Positions 7,953 to 15,842 of a DNA stretch of 30,267 nucleotides are shown piece after piece; the first letter of the stretch is position 1; the number at the start of each line of letters is the position of its first letter. Source of the stretch: an uncultured Corynebacterium sp. Lineage in GTDB: Bacteria; Actinomycetota; Actinomycetes; Mycobacteriales; Mycobacteriaceae. The stretch lies in NCBI GenBank assembly GCA_946222625.1, contig CAMILJ010000008.1, forward strand, positions 1-30,267, written 5' to 3'. The notes beneath the pieces were generated by a model. The model had not been told where the DNA came from, searched no databases, and worked only from the letters and a program-made list of their open reading frames with translations. A program made the translations under genes and the position numbers.

Positions 7953-8911
7953 TGATGTCGCCTAAGTCCCTCATTATCACCGGCCTCGGTTTCGGCGCGG
8001 CCCTTGGCATTGCGTTGGGCACGCTGGTGATTGCTCCAAATATGGATTCCGGATCGGGTCCCGGGGGTGAATCGACCAGTGAGGTGCGCGAGAAATACGG
8101 AAAGCTGGTGCTCGACAATAACATCGCGGAGGCCCAGCTAGACTCTGCTGATTCCGTTATGGGAGAACTCGGCCGATACGTGGTGGATGGTTCTTTGGTC
8201 CAGCGCCCGGTCATGGTTGTGAGTATGCCCGATGCCGACGACGCCGACGTCAAGGCCGTCAAGGATTTGCTGGGTTCTGCAGATTCCACCGATGCAGGAA
8301 GCATCAAGCTGACTGAGAAGTTTGTAGCCCAAGAATCCGCGGACAAGCTTTTGTCCCTCGTTACCACCACGTTGCCGGCGGGAGCGAAGCTCGATAAGAA
8401 GAAGATTGATGCCGGCACACATGCTGGTCAGGCACTTGCAGCAGGGCTGATGATGGACGCTAAGACCACCGAGCCGCTTGCGTCAGTTGATGACCGAGCG
8501 ACCCTTTTGCGGGCGCTGCGCGATGCCGGCTACATCGAGTACAAGGATGGCACTATTCTTCCTGCTCAGGCCGTGGTCGTCGTGGGCGGAGGCATGACCC
8601 CGGGAGAGGAAGACGACAGCGCTGCTGCGAAGTACGCCATTGATACGACGGTCAACTTCCTAGAAGGTTTTGATTCGGTGGATACCGCGATGGTTTATGC
8701 CGGGCACGTGGAATCCGCCGGTGACGACGGCGTCTTGGACAAACTCCGAGCCGACAAGACGGAGATCAGCACCGTGGACTCCATTGACCACCCGGTGTCC
8801 CAGATGGCCAGTGTTTTAGCCGTGAAGGAACAACTCGATGGTGGCCACGGTGTGTATGGTTCTGCGGCGAATGCTGAAAGCGCGGCGCCGGCGCTGCCGA
8901 AGGACCTCTAG
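7952..8911 (+). CDS. steB: SteB / MctB-like membrane protein
   Basis: A 319-aa protein with one N-terminal membrane helix (residues ~5-28, SLIITGLGFGAALGIALGTL), a helical probably coiled-coil segment (VREKYGKLVLDNNIAEAQL, ~45-63), and a large domain likely outside the cytoplasm. It is the homologue of Rv1698 (MctB, proposed mycobacterial copper channel) and of C. glutamicum SteB, which partners SteA in cell separation. The name 'copper transporter' is often applied automatically. The operon with steA favours the SteB role. ATG 7952 overlaps the steA stop by one base and a second ATG follows immediately. The stop at 8911 is directly abutted by the Nudix start, with no room for pyrG. Confidence 0.9.
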   Translation: MMSPKSLIITGLGFGAALGIALGTLVIAPNMDSGSGPGGESTSEVREKYGKLVLDNNIAEAQLDSADSVMGELGRYVVDGSLVQRPVMVVSMPDADDADVKAVKDLLGSADSTDAGSIKLTEKFVAQESADKLLSLVTTTLPAGAKLDKKKIDAGTHAGQALAAGLMMDAKTTEPLASVDDRATLLRALRDAGYIEYKDGTILPAQAVVVVGGGMTPGEEDDSAAAKYAIDTTVNFLEGFDSVDTAMVYAGHVESAGDDGVLDKLRADKTEISTVDSIDHPVSQMASVLAVKEQLDGGHGVYGSAANAESAAPALPKDL

Positions 8912-9550
8912 ATGTCACACGAATTTCGTACGGTGGGAACCGAGCTGCTTGTCGACGCCCCCATCATCGCCGTCCGCCGCGATGATGTCGTCATGCCGGG
9001 GGAGGTCGTTGCTCAGCGAGAAGTTGTCGAGCACCTTGGTGCTGTGGCCGTTGTGGCGTTGGATGAGAACAACCGTATCGCTATGGTGCAGCAGTACCGG
9101 CATAGTGTCGGCAAGCGCCTGTGGGAGCTGCCGGCCGGCTTGCTCGATGTGAAGGGCGAAGACGAGCTCAGCGGCGCGCAACGCGAGCTCCAGGAAGAGG
9201 CAGGCCTGGCCGCTGAGGAATGGGCAGTGTTGACTGATCTGGTGACCTCCCCGGGGTTCTGCGAGGAAGCCGTGCGCGTGTTCGTGGCGCGAGGTTTGTC
9301 GAGCGTGCCCAAACTCAATGCCGAAGGCGACGAGGAAGCAGATATGGGCTTTACGTGGGTTCCCCTTGCGGAGGCTGTCGAGCGCATCCTGATGGGGGAG
9401 ATTGTGAATTCCATTGCGGTGGCAGGAATCCTTGCGGCGTATGCCTGCGTGCGTGAGGACGCCACCCCGCGCACTGTTGACTCTCCTTTCGAGTTGCGCC
9501 CGACATCGATCGCTCACCGGCGCCCGGGTCCGGATCTTAAGAAGCTGTGA
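8912..9550 (+). CDS. Nudix hydrolase, probable ADP-ribose pyrophosphatase (Rv1700-like)
   Basis: Hydrolyses a nucleoside diphosphate linked to another moiety, most likely ADP-ribose to AMP and ribose-5-phosphate. The Nudix box lies at residues 76-99: Gly76, Glu83, then RELQEEAGL at 91-99. The spacing from the first Gly to the first Glu is one residue longer than the textbook GX5E. The upstream WELPAGLLD stretch is typical of ADP-ribose pyrophosphatases. At 212 aa the length is normal. It starts with the base after the steB stop and its own stop overlaps xerD by 4 bp, so steB-Nudix-xerD looks like one transcript. It corresponds in position to Rv1700. Confidence 0.9.
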   Translation: MSHEFRTVGTELLVDAPIIAVRRDDVVMPGEVVAQREVVEHLGAVAVVALDENNRIAMVQQYRHSVGKRLWELPAGLLDVKGEDELSGAQRELQEEAGLAAEEWAVLTDLVTSPGFCEEAVRVFVARGLSSVPKLNAEGDEEADMGFTWVPLAEAVERILMGEIVNSIAVAGILAAYACVREDATPRTVDSPFELRPTSIAHRRPGPDLKKL

Positions 9551-10470
9551 CGCCCTCTAACCCCGCCGCAGCCGCCGGACAAGCTTGGTTGATGCACCTC
9601 ATGGTGGAAAAAGGTGCCTCGAAGAATACGGTAAGCAATTACCGTCGAGACATTAACCGTTACGTTAATTGGCTTGCGGAATCTGGGATCACGGATTTGC
9701 GCCACGTAACCCGCTCGCACGTGGAGAACTACCTCGTCTACTTGCGTACAACCCTTGCGCAGTCCTCTGCCAGCCGCGCTTTGGTTGTCGCTCGAGGGCT
9801 GCATAAGTTTGCTCTGGCTGAGGGAATGATTGAGGAAGACGTCGCGGCGGAGGTGTCCCCACCCAAGCGGGCGCAACCGCTGCCGGAGACTCTCAGCGTG
9901 GAGGAGGTGGAGGCACTCCTTGATGCCATTCCCAGCGGGGAAACTGCAACGCCTATTGATATCCGAGATCGCGCTCTATTGGAGATGCTGTATGGCACGG
10001 GCGCACGCATTTCCGAAATAATTGCGCTGAGTGTGGATGACGTGACGGGTGAGGGGAGCGCTTCAGTTCGTGACATTGTGTTGTTGAGCGGCAAGGGCGA
10101 TAAGCAACGGCTAGTTCCGCTGGGTTCACATGCGGTGACAGCGGTGGAGAACTACCTAGTGCGTGCCCGCCCGGTGCTGGCTACGGGAGCATCTCATGCC
10201 CTGTTCCTCAACACTCGGGGCAAGTCTTTATCTCGGCAAAGTGCCTGGGCCGTGATCAAGACCGCAGCGCAGCGCGCCCACCTGAGTACTAAAATCTCTC
10301 CGCACACACTGCGGCACTCTTTTGCTACCCATCTGCTCGAGGGCGGGGCCGATGTGCGTACCGTACAGGAGCTCTTGGGGCATTCTTCCGTGACGACGAC
10401 ACAGATTTACACCCACGTCACCGCGGATTCACTCCGCGAAGTGTGGCGCACTGCCCATCCGCGCGCCTAA
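9547..10470 (+). CDS. xerD: Tyrosine recombinase XerD
   Basis: A site-specific recombinase that, with XerC, resolves chromosome dimers at dif. The N-terminal SAM-like core-binding domain covers ~10-95 and the catalytic domain ~110-300. Visible catalytic residues are Arg154 (GTGARISE), Lys183 (SGKGDK), His253 and Arg256 ([12 protein letters not shown]), His279 (LLGHSS) and the nucleophile Tyr288 (QIYTHV), so the enzyme looks intact. At 307 aa its length is typical of XerD. GTG 9547 lies within the Nudix stop (GTGA). It corresponds to Rv1701 and is a housekeeping copy rather than a phage integrase. Confidence 0.93.
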   Translation: MTPSNPAAAAGQAWLMHLMVEKGASKNTVSNYRRDINRYVNWLAESGITDLRHVTRSHVENYLVYLRTTLAQSSASRALVVARGLHKFALAEGMIEEDVAAEVSPPKRAQPLPETLSVEEVEALLDAIPSGETATPIDIRDRALLEMLYGTGARISEIIALSVDDVTGEGSASVRDIVLLSGKGDKQRLVPLGSHAVTAVENYLVRARPVLATGASHALFLNTRGKSLSRQSAWAVIKTAAQRAHLSTKISPHTLRHSFATHLLEGGADVRTVQELLGHSSVTTTQIYTHVTADSLREVWRTAHPRA

Positions 10471-10477
10471 GAGCGCT

Positions 10478-10483
10478 TAGAAT
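10478..10483 (+). promoter_or_regulatory. Candidate -10 hexamer TAGAAT
   Basis: TAGAAT fits the corynebacterial -10 consensus and lies just after the xerD stop, about 33 bp before the ATG at 10516. No -35 resembling TTGACA is visible. It would give the surface-protein gene its own promoter. Confidence 0.4.
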
Positions 10484-10515
10484 CGTCACGACTTCTACCT
10501 ATGAAAAGGATCTTT

Positions 10516-11646
10516 ATGGCTTCAACCACTTCTTTGTCCCGAACCTATCGAGCGGTTGCGCTAGCTTCCGTGCTCACCGTAGGTTCCCTTACCGGTGTCG
10601 CATCGGGCATCGTGAGCGCTACTGGGGTGCTGCCAGGGTTCGGCACGGCTGCGGCCTATGCACAAGACGCCACCATTCCGGTGCCGGCTGGTCAGACGAC
10701 GACCGTTTCGCTGCCAGTGCCTGTCGACGTCAACGTGGCCTCCGATGGTTGGAACATCACTGCTTCTGGCGGCAGCGCTACGGTGACCGCGCCACCCGCG
10801 GGAGGACAAATCAGTGTGCCGGTGACCTACCAAGGCGTGACTATGACCATCGTGCTCGTAGCTGACGCCGACGTCACCGCCGATGATCTCAACGACGCAG
10901 CTGAGAACGGGGATCCGGGCCAGCTCGGCGGTGAGCAGCAGGACCACGAGAACCCGGGTAATCCCGGGGGCAACGGGGGACCGGCCGGGAACGAGAATAC
11001 CGATGACAGCGCAGGTGGTGGTGAGCAGAACGGCGGACAGCCTCCCGCCGACGGCTCGGCGCCCGCTGTGGATGGCTCTGGTCAAGGCCACGAGCCTCCT
11101 GCGCGAACAGGCCGTGGGTGGGAAGGCATTGATGATTCGAATACTTCCTATGTGAACCTAGAATCCACGATTGACGGCCAAACAATCACTGCCAAGCTTG
11201 GGCTCAAACAGGCTCTCGACCTGTATAACCGCTTCAAACACCTTGAAGATGACGGAGTTACGCTGCGCTACCTCAACGCGGAAGGCGAGTTCGTAGAGGG
11301 GATTAAGCGGGAGATCGACAAAGGTTCGCGCACCATGACCCTGACCTACCCAGAGGGGTCGGAGCCCGACAATCCTTTCATCATGCAGTTCGTGAACAAG
11401 GACACTCAGTCCGCGGAGCTGGTAGTGACGCTCACCGATCCAACCCGTGAAAGCGCGAGTGAGGTGCCTGCGGAGCAGCAGCTAGATTCTGATGCTGCTG
11501 ACAAGGCCGGCGGAGAGGAACAAGGAGACTCGGGGCTTGGAGTAGGCGCACTTGCAGCAGGCATCGCGGGCCTCGGAGTTATCGCGCTCATCGTGTGGCT
11601 CGTGCTTAAGGGACGCCGGTCGAAGGGAACACAAGAGGACGCCTAA
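10516..11646 (+). CDS. Secreted, C-terminally membrane-anchored surface protein, unknown function
   Basis: I chose ATG 10516 (376 aa) over ATG 10501 because AAAGGA at 10505-10510 is correctly spaced. The N-terminus has a basic segment and hydrophobic core ending in an AYA-QD Sec cleavage site (after residue ~49). A small beta-rich domain (~50-120) is followed by a low-complexity Gly/Asn/Glu/Gln linker (~125-205). A second folded domain (~215-325) contains YVNLESTIDGQ and LTYPEGSEPDNPFIMQF. An acidic linker, a TM helix (~340-362) and a basic tail (GRRSKG) end the protein. There is no LPxTG motif, so it should be held by the membrane helix. It shows no recognisable enzyme motif. It sits between xerD and the ParA gene, interrupting an otherwise housekeeping block. 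Confidence 0.8.
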   Translation: MASTTSLSRTYRAVALASVLTVGSLTGVASGIVSATGVLPGFGTAAAYAQDATIPVPAGQTTTVSLPVPVDVNVASDGWNITASGGSATVTAPPAGGQISVPVTYQGVTMTIVLVADADVTADDLNDAAENGDPGQLGGEQQDHENPGNPGGNGGPAGNENTDDSAGGGEQNGGQPPADGSAPAVDGSGQGHEPPARTGRGWEGIDDSNTSYVNLESTIDGQTITAKLGLKQALDLYNRFKHLEDDGVTLRYLNAEGEFVEGIKREIDKGSRTMTLTYPEGSEPDNPFIMQFVNKDTQSAELVVTLTDPTRESASEVPAEQQLDSDAADKAGGEEQGDSGLGVGALAAGIAGLGVIALIVWLVLKGRRSKGTQEDA

Positions 11647-11683
11647 TCTAGTCCGTGGACTTTATTCGCCGGTTTTCCTTAGC

Positions 11684-11722
11684 TATAATCGCGGCGCAGG
11701 CACCCACGGGGTACCCTATAAT
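11684..11722 (+). promoter_or_regulatory. Two consensus -10 boxes (TATAAT) upstream of the ParA gene
   Basis: Perfect TATAAT hexamers occur at 11684-11689 and 11717-11722 in the 164-bp gap after the surface-protein gene. Neither has a convincing TTGACA -35. They would give leaders of roughly 115 and 80 nt for the parA-scpA-scpB genes. A 33-codon ORF with an AAGGA site begins at 11738 within the leader and ends at 11839, inside the ParA gene in another frame. It may be a regulatory upstream ORF or chance. Confidence 0.55.
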
Positions 11723-11810
11723 CACAAGGATGTAAGAATGCGGCGCCGCGTGATGCTGCAAGCCGAAGCGGAAAGGCCGCAAAGGGGCCGTACAGGTCAA
11801 GGAAGCAGGT

Positions 11811-12689
11811 GTGACTGTGAGCGACGAGGGACTGTTTGAGGCCTCGGAAGCACAGGTCGGGTTAACCGGCCGCCCACTGCGGGAGCTTCCGGAACCGGAG
11901 CCATTGGAAAAGCATGGTCCCGCCACGATTATTTCCATGTGTAACCAGAAGGGTGGCGTCGGAAAAACCACGTCCACCATTAACATGGGCGCTTGTTTGG
12001 CGGAGCTGGGACGTAAAGTCCTCCTCGTTGACTTGGATCCGCAGGGCGCTCTTTCGGCTGGCCTGGGCCTGACCCACGACCAGATCCAGGACACCATTTA
12101 TGACGTCATGCTTGATAGCGAAGTCTCAGTGCATTCCGCTATCGTGCACACCGGCGTGGCGGGGCTTGACCTAGTCCCCGCCAACATCGACCTCTCCGCC
12201 GCTGAGATCCAGATGGTCAATGAAGTGGGCCGCGAACATACCTTGGCCCGTGCACTTCGCCCGGTGCGCAAGGACTATGACTTCATCATCATTGACTGCC
12301 AGCCTTCACTGGGCTTGCTCACGGTCAATGCTTTGGCCTGCTCGCAGGGAGTTATCATTCCCATGGAATGCGAGTTCTTTTCCCTGCGCGGCCTCGCACT
12401 GTTGACCGATACCGTGGAGAAAGTCGCGGACCGAATTAATTTCGACCTCGAGGTCATGGGAATTCTGGTCACCATGTTCGATCGCCGCACCCGCCACGCC
12501 CGGGAGGTCATGGACCGAGTAGTGGAGTATTTCGGGGACAAGGTCTTTGACACGGTGATCACTCGTACCGTTCGTTTCCCGGAGACGTCGGTAGCCGGCG
12601 AGCCCATTACTACCTGGGCGCCAAGCTCTCAGGCAGCCAAGCAATACCGCGACTTGGCTAAAGAGGTCATCGAGCGAGCTAACGGCTAG
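11811..12689 (+). CDS. pldP: ParA-family ATPase, orphan PldP-like
   Basis: A 292-aa ParA/Soj-type ATPase with the deviant Walker A motif KGGVGKT (residues 47-53), the DLDPQGALSAGLG switch and IIDCQPSLGLLTVNAL. An N-terminal tail of about 38 residues precedes the ATPase core. No parB lies nearby. Instead the gene is followed 9 bp later by scpA, the arrangement of Rv1708 and of the orphan ParA called PldP in C. glutamicum, which is linked to division-site placement rather than origin segregation. The symbol rests on context, since the sequence alone only shows the ParA family. The start is GTG 11811 (AAGGAAG at 11799-11805) or GTG 11817. Two TATAAT boxes lie upstream. Confidence 0.88.
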   Translation: MTVSDEGLFEASEAQVGLTGRPLRELPEPEPLEKHGPATIISMCNQKGGVGKTTSTINMGACLAELGRKVLLVDLDPQGALSAGLGLTHDQIQDTIYDVMLDSEVSVHSAIVHTGVAGLDLVPANIDLSAAEIQMVNEVGREHTLARALRPVRKDYDFIIIDCQPSLGLLTVNALACSQGVIIPMECEFFSLRGLALLTDTVEKVADRINFDLEVMGILVTMFDRRTRHAREVMDRVVEYFGDKVFDTVITRTVRFPETSVAGEPITTWAPSSQAAKQYRDLAKEVIERANG

Positions 12690-12698
12690 CCGGTCAGT

Positions 12699-13496
12699 AT
12701 GACCCAACCGGAGATTACCGGCTTTCGCATCGCGCTGGGCAATTTTGAGGGCCCTTTCGACCTGCTCTTGCAGCTGATTCAGGCGAAGAAGCTGGACGTT
12801 ACTGAGGTGGCGCTGTCTGAAGTCACCGATGAGTTCGTGGCCTATACGCGTGCTTTAGGGGAAACCGCGGATCTGGATGAAACCACGGAATTCCTTCTCA
12901 TCGCCGCAACACTTCTGGATTTGAAGGCGGCGCGGTTATTGCCGCGTGGCGAAGTCGATGACTTTGAGGATCTTGAGCTCCTGGAGACTCGCGATCTGCT
13001 TTTTGCACGCCTGCTGCAGTACAAGGCTTATAAGCAGGTTGCCGACCAGTTCGCGCAATGGCAGCGTGCGGCCCAGCGGCGTTATCCGCGCGCGGTGGCG
13101 ATGGAGGAGCGCTTTAGCAACCTTCTTCCGCCAGTCAAGATTGGGCATACACCGGCCACGTTCGCCGAACTCGCAGCTGGTGTCTTCCGCCCCAAACCCC
13201 CGGAAGAGGTTGCCACAGGCCATATTCACCAGGTTGCTGTCTCCGTGCCGGAGCAAGCCGGAAAGATTCTTACGACGCTCAAGATGCTGGGCACGGGCCA
13301 ATGGATGAGTTTCGAAGCCTTAACCAGGGACTGCACGATTTCTATGGAGGTCGTTGGACGTTTCCTGGCCTTGCTGGAGCTCTACAAGGCCAAAGCCGTT
13401 GACGCTTCGCAGCCAGAGTCTTTGGGTCCACTTGAATTGTCCTGGACCGGGCTCGACGTGGACCCGGCCGTCGTCGCGGCGGCGAATTGGGATTAG
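12699..13496 (+). CDS. scpA: Segregation and condensation protein ScpA
   Basis: The kleisin subunit of the bacterial SMC condensin complex, bridging SMC heads and binding ScpB. The 265-aa sequence begins with the family hallmark FEGPFDLLLQLIQAKKLDVTE (split across residues 14-36), followed by the helical region ETTEFLLIAATLLDLKAARLL, a central acidic segment (DDFEDLELLE) and a C-terminal winged-helix region (~195-250). The length is normal for actinobacterial ScpA. It follows the ParA gene by 9 bp and precedes scpB by 16 bp, so the three genes should be co-transcribed. Confidence 0.94.
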   Translation: MTQPEITGFRIALGNFEGPFDLLLQLIQAKKLDVTEVALSEVTDEFVAYTRALGETADLDETTEFLLIAATLLDLKAARLLPRGEVDDFEDLELLETRDLLFARLLQYKAYKQVADQFAQWQRAAQRRYPRAVAMEERFSNLLPPVKIGHTPATFAELAAGVFRPKPPEEVATGHIHQVAVSVPEQAGKILTTLKMLGTGQWMSFEALTRDCTISMEVVGRFLALLELYKAKAVDASQPESLGPLELSWTGLDVDPAVVAAANWD

Positions 13497-13512
13497 GGTA
13501 GGCTACCGAGTC

Positions 13513-14127
13513 ATGGACGATACGTCATCCTTGGCCCCTAGAGACCTCGCAGCCCCGAGCGGACAGGGAGCTTTGCCTCTTATTTCGCAGTTGCGCTCAC
13601 GCCTGGAGTCCATCCTCCTCGTTATTGATTCGCCAGCCAGCGTGGAGGAGCTGGCCCGTGTATTGGATGCAGAGGTCACCGTCGTCAGCGATACTCTGCG
13701 TGCACTAGAGCGCGAGCTGAGCGAGCGCGGCTCCGGCATCGATCTGCGGGAGACGCCTGAGGGCTGGCGCTTCTATACGCGTAAAGAGAACGCAGATGCC
13801 GTCGAGCAGTTTGTTCTCGACGGCACCCAAACTAAGCTTTCCCGCGCGGCATTAGAGACTTTGGCAGTTATTGCTTACCGCCAACCGGTCACCCGAGCCC
13901 AAGTTGCTGGCGTACGCGGCGTCAACGTCGACGGAGTAGTTCGTACGCTCATGCTGCGGGGGCTCATCCGGGAGATAGAGAGCCCAGAGCCCTCAGCTGG
14001 CAACGCACATCACTATGAGACGACTGAGCTTTTCCTCGAGCTACTCGGCATTGATTCCCTTGAGCGCCTCCCGGATCTCGCTCCGCTGCTGCCAGACATC
14101 GAGCAGATCGACGAGGACTACTCATAA
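13513..14127 (+). CDS. scpB: Segregation and condensation protein ScpB
   Basis: Partner of ScpA in the SMC complex, built from two winged-helix domains: residues ~25-105 (LRSRLESILLVIDSPASVEE) and ~110-190 (LSRAALETLAVIAYRQPVTR, GVNVDGVVRTLMLRGLI). The reading frame is open upstream into scpA, but the ATG at 13513, 16 bp after the scpA stop with TAGGGTAGG just upstream, gives a 204-aa protein of normal length. The C-terminal tail is short and acidic (EQIDEDYS). Confidence 0.93.
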   Translation: MDDTSSLAPRDLAAPSGQGALPLISQLRSRLESILLVIDSPASVEELARVLDAEVTVVSDTLRALERELSERGSGIDLRETPEGWRFYTRKENADAVEQFVLDGTQTKLSRAALETLAVIAYRQPVTRAQVAGVRGVNVDGVVRTLMLRGLIREIESPEPSAGNAHHYETTELFLELLGIDSLERLPDLAPLLPDIEQIDEDYS

Positions 14128-14214
14128 AGGCGCAGTCTGCGGTAGGATTGCGGCCGGACATCGGCGCGTTTCCGTGCGCCGCAAATTGAAGAACTATTGA
14201 GAGGACACATTCCC

Positions 14215-15132
14215 GTGACTCCACCCGCTCGCCGCGATGGCACACCGGAAAAGAAAAAGCGTGACAGCGACATGATCGTGTCGAACGCTAAGCCGGCCCG
14301 CCATCAGCATGTAAAAAAGAAGGCCACCGCAGAATCTATCGCCCGAGACTTGGGCGCGGACTGGCTGGTAGAAGGTAAAAATAAGAAGGGCTCCCAGAAC
14401 CACGGCGAACGCCTGCAAAAGGTCTTGGCCAAGGCCGGCGTTGCTTCGCGCCGCCATGCTGAAATCCTCATCGATGAGGGCCGCGTTGAGGTCAACGGCC
14501 AGGTCATCATCAAGCAGGGGACTCGTGTTAACCCCAACACGGACGTGATCCGCGTCGATGGCACACGCATCAACGTCAACGAGGAGACCCAATACTTCGT
14601 GCTCAACAAACCCCGCGGTATGCAGTCCACGATGTCGGATGACATGGGCCGTCCTTGCGTAGGTGATGTCGTGGCTGATCGCGTGGTAGCAGGCCAGCGC
14701 TTGTTCCACGTTGGGCGCCTCGACGCGGATACCGAGGGGCTTCTCTTGTTGACTAACGACGGCGAACTTGCCAACCGTCTCATGCATCCCAAGTATGAGG
14801 TCACCAAAACATACCTCGCGACTGTCCTTGGCGAAGCAGATAAAAAGCTCGTTCGTCAGCTGCGCGAGGGCATCGAATTGGAAGACGGCCTTGCGCAGGC
14901 GGACTATGTGCAGATCGTGGACAAGAACCAGGGCTATTCGCTGGTGCGCGTCGAACTGCACGAGGGCCGGAAGCACATCGTGCGTCGCATGCTTAAGGAA
15001 GCCGGGTATCCGGTCCAGCGTCTCGTGCGCACCAAACTCCACACGGTGCAGTTGGGTGATATGAAGCCCGGCTCCTTGCGTGCGCTGAACTCCAACGAAC
15101 TGACCAGCCTGTACAAGGCGGTGGGGATGTAA
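14215..15132 (+). CDS. rluB: 23S rRNA pseudouridine synthase, RluB/RsuA family
   Basis: Isomerises a uridine in large-subunit rRNA to pseudouridine. I chose GTG 14215 (305 aa), with GAGAGGA at 14199-14205, rather than TTG 14197. The N-terminus is a Lys/Arg-rich extension (~1-65), common in actinobacterial members. An S4 RNA-binding domain follows (LQKVLAKAGVASRRHAE, ~68-115), then the catalytic domain with Asp170 in GRLDADTEGLLLLTNDG, FVLNKPRGMQST and the KTYLATVLGE and RKHIVRRML stretches. In position it matches Rv1711. RluB versus another RsuA-type specificity is inferred from the conserved neighbourhood (scpB-rluB-cmk-der). The stop overlaps cmk by one base (TAATG). Confidence 0.9.
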   Translation: MTPPARRDGTPEKKKRDSDMIVSNAKPARHQHVKKKATAESIARDLGADWLVEGKNKKGSQNHGERLQKVLAKAGVASRRHAEILIDEGRVEVNGQVIIKQGTRVNPNTDVIRVDGTRINVNEETQYFVLNKPRGMQSTMSDDMGRPCVGDVVADRVVAGQRLFHVGRLDADTEGLLLLTNDGELANRLMHPKYEVTKTYLATVLGEADKKLVRQLREGIELEDGLAQADYVQIVDKNQGYSLVRVELHEGRKHIVRRMLKEAGYPVQRLVRTKLHTVQLGDMKPGSLRALNSNELTSLYKAVGM

Positions 15133-15842
15133 TGATTTCAAATATGCCCAATCAAGGCCTCATTCTGGCTGTTGACGGTCCCTCCGGAACCGGTAAGTCC
15201 ACGACGTGCCGAGCGTTGGCCAAGAAGCTTGATGCCAAGTACGTCGATACCGGTGCAATGTACCGCGTGGCAACGCTTGCTGTGCTGCGCGCGGGTGTGG
15301 ACCCAGCGGATACTGAGGCGGTGATTGCCACGACTGCTGACCTGCCCCTCGAGGTGTCTGATGATCCGGATTCCACCATGGTCATCTTTGATGGCGAGGA
15401 TGTCTCCCGCGTGATCCGAGAAGATGAGGTCACCCGCAATGTCTCAGCCGTGTCTGCTATTCCGGAAGTGCGCCAAAACCTCGTTGAACTGCAACGTAAG
15501 CTTGCCGCCCAGGCTCACCGCGCGATTGTTGAAGGGCGCGATATCGGCACGGTTGTTCTTGCCGATGCCCCCGCGAAGGCTTTCATGACGGCTAGCGCCG
15601 AGGTCCGAGCTCAGCGCCGCCACGACCAGAACCTCGCTGCCGGCATTGAATCGGATTTTGACACCGTGCTTGCCGACGTCGAACGGCGCGACGCCGCGGA
15701 CTCCTCACGCGCCACCTCGCCGCTGCGCCCGGCGGAGGACGCGGTACTCGTTGATACGTCCGAGATGACCCGAGATGAGGTCCTTGACGCTCTCATCGCC
15801 GTCGTCAAAGATTCGGCTGCAAAGGAGGCCGCACATGACTAA
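15132..15842 (+). CDS. cmk: Cytidylate kinase
   Basis: Phosphorylates CMP and dCMP with ATP for nucleotide salvage. The P-loop is GPSGTGKST (residues 16-24), followed by the [10 protein letters not shown] substrate loop (~35-44), the CMP-specific insert region and [15 protein letters not shown] (~133-147). The length of 236 aa is normal. ATG 15132 overlaps the rluB stop, and an in-frame ATG at 15144 (MPNQ) is an alternative. The 3' end contains the AAAGGAGG ribosome binding site of der and overlaps that gene by 8 bp, so cmk and der are tightly coupled. Confidence 0.95.
   Translation: MISNMPNQGLILAVDGPSGTGKSTTCRALAKKLDAKYVDTGAMYRVATLAVLRAGVDPADTEAVIATTADLPLEVSDDPDSTMVIFDGEDVSRVIREDEVTRNVSAVSAIPEVRQNLVELQRKLAAQAHRAIVEGRDIGTVVLADAPAKAFMTASAEVRAQRRHDQNLAAGIESDFDTVLADVERRDAADSSRATSPLRPAEDAVLVDTSEMTRDEVLDALIAVVKDSAAKEAAHD

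Noticed and set aside
9547..10470. Tyrosine recombinase as a phage or island integrase
   Set aside because: Its length, motifs and conserved position (Rv1701 slot) identify it as housekeeping XerD.
14194..15141. Long minus-strand open frame (315 codons) antisense to rluB
   Set aside because: It is a shadow frame: the plus-strand protein has all RluB motifs, whereas the antisense product shows no known domain.
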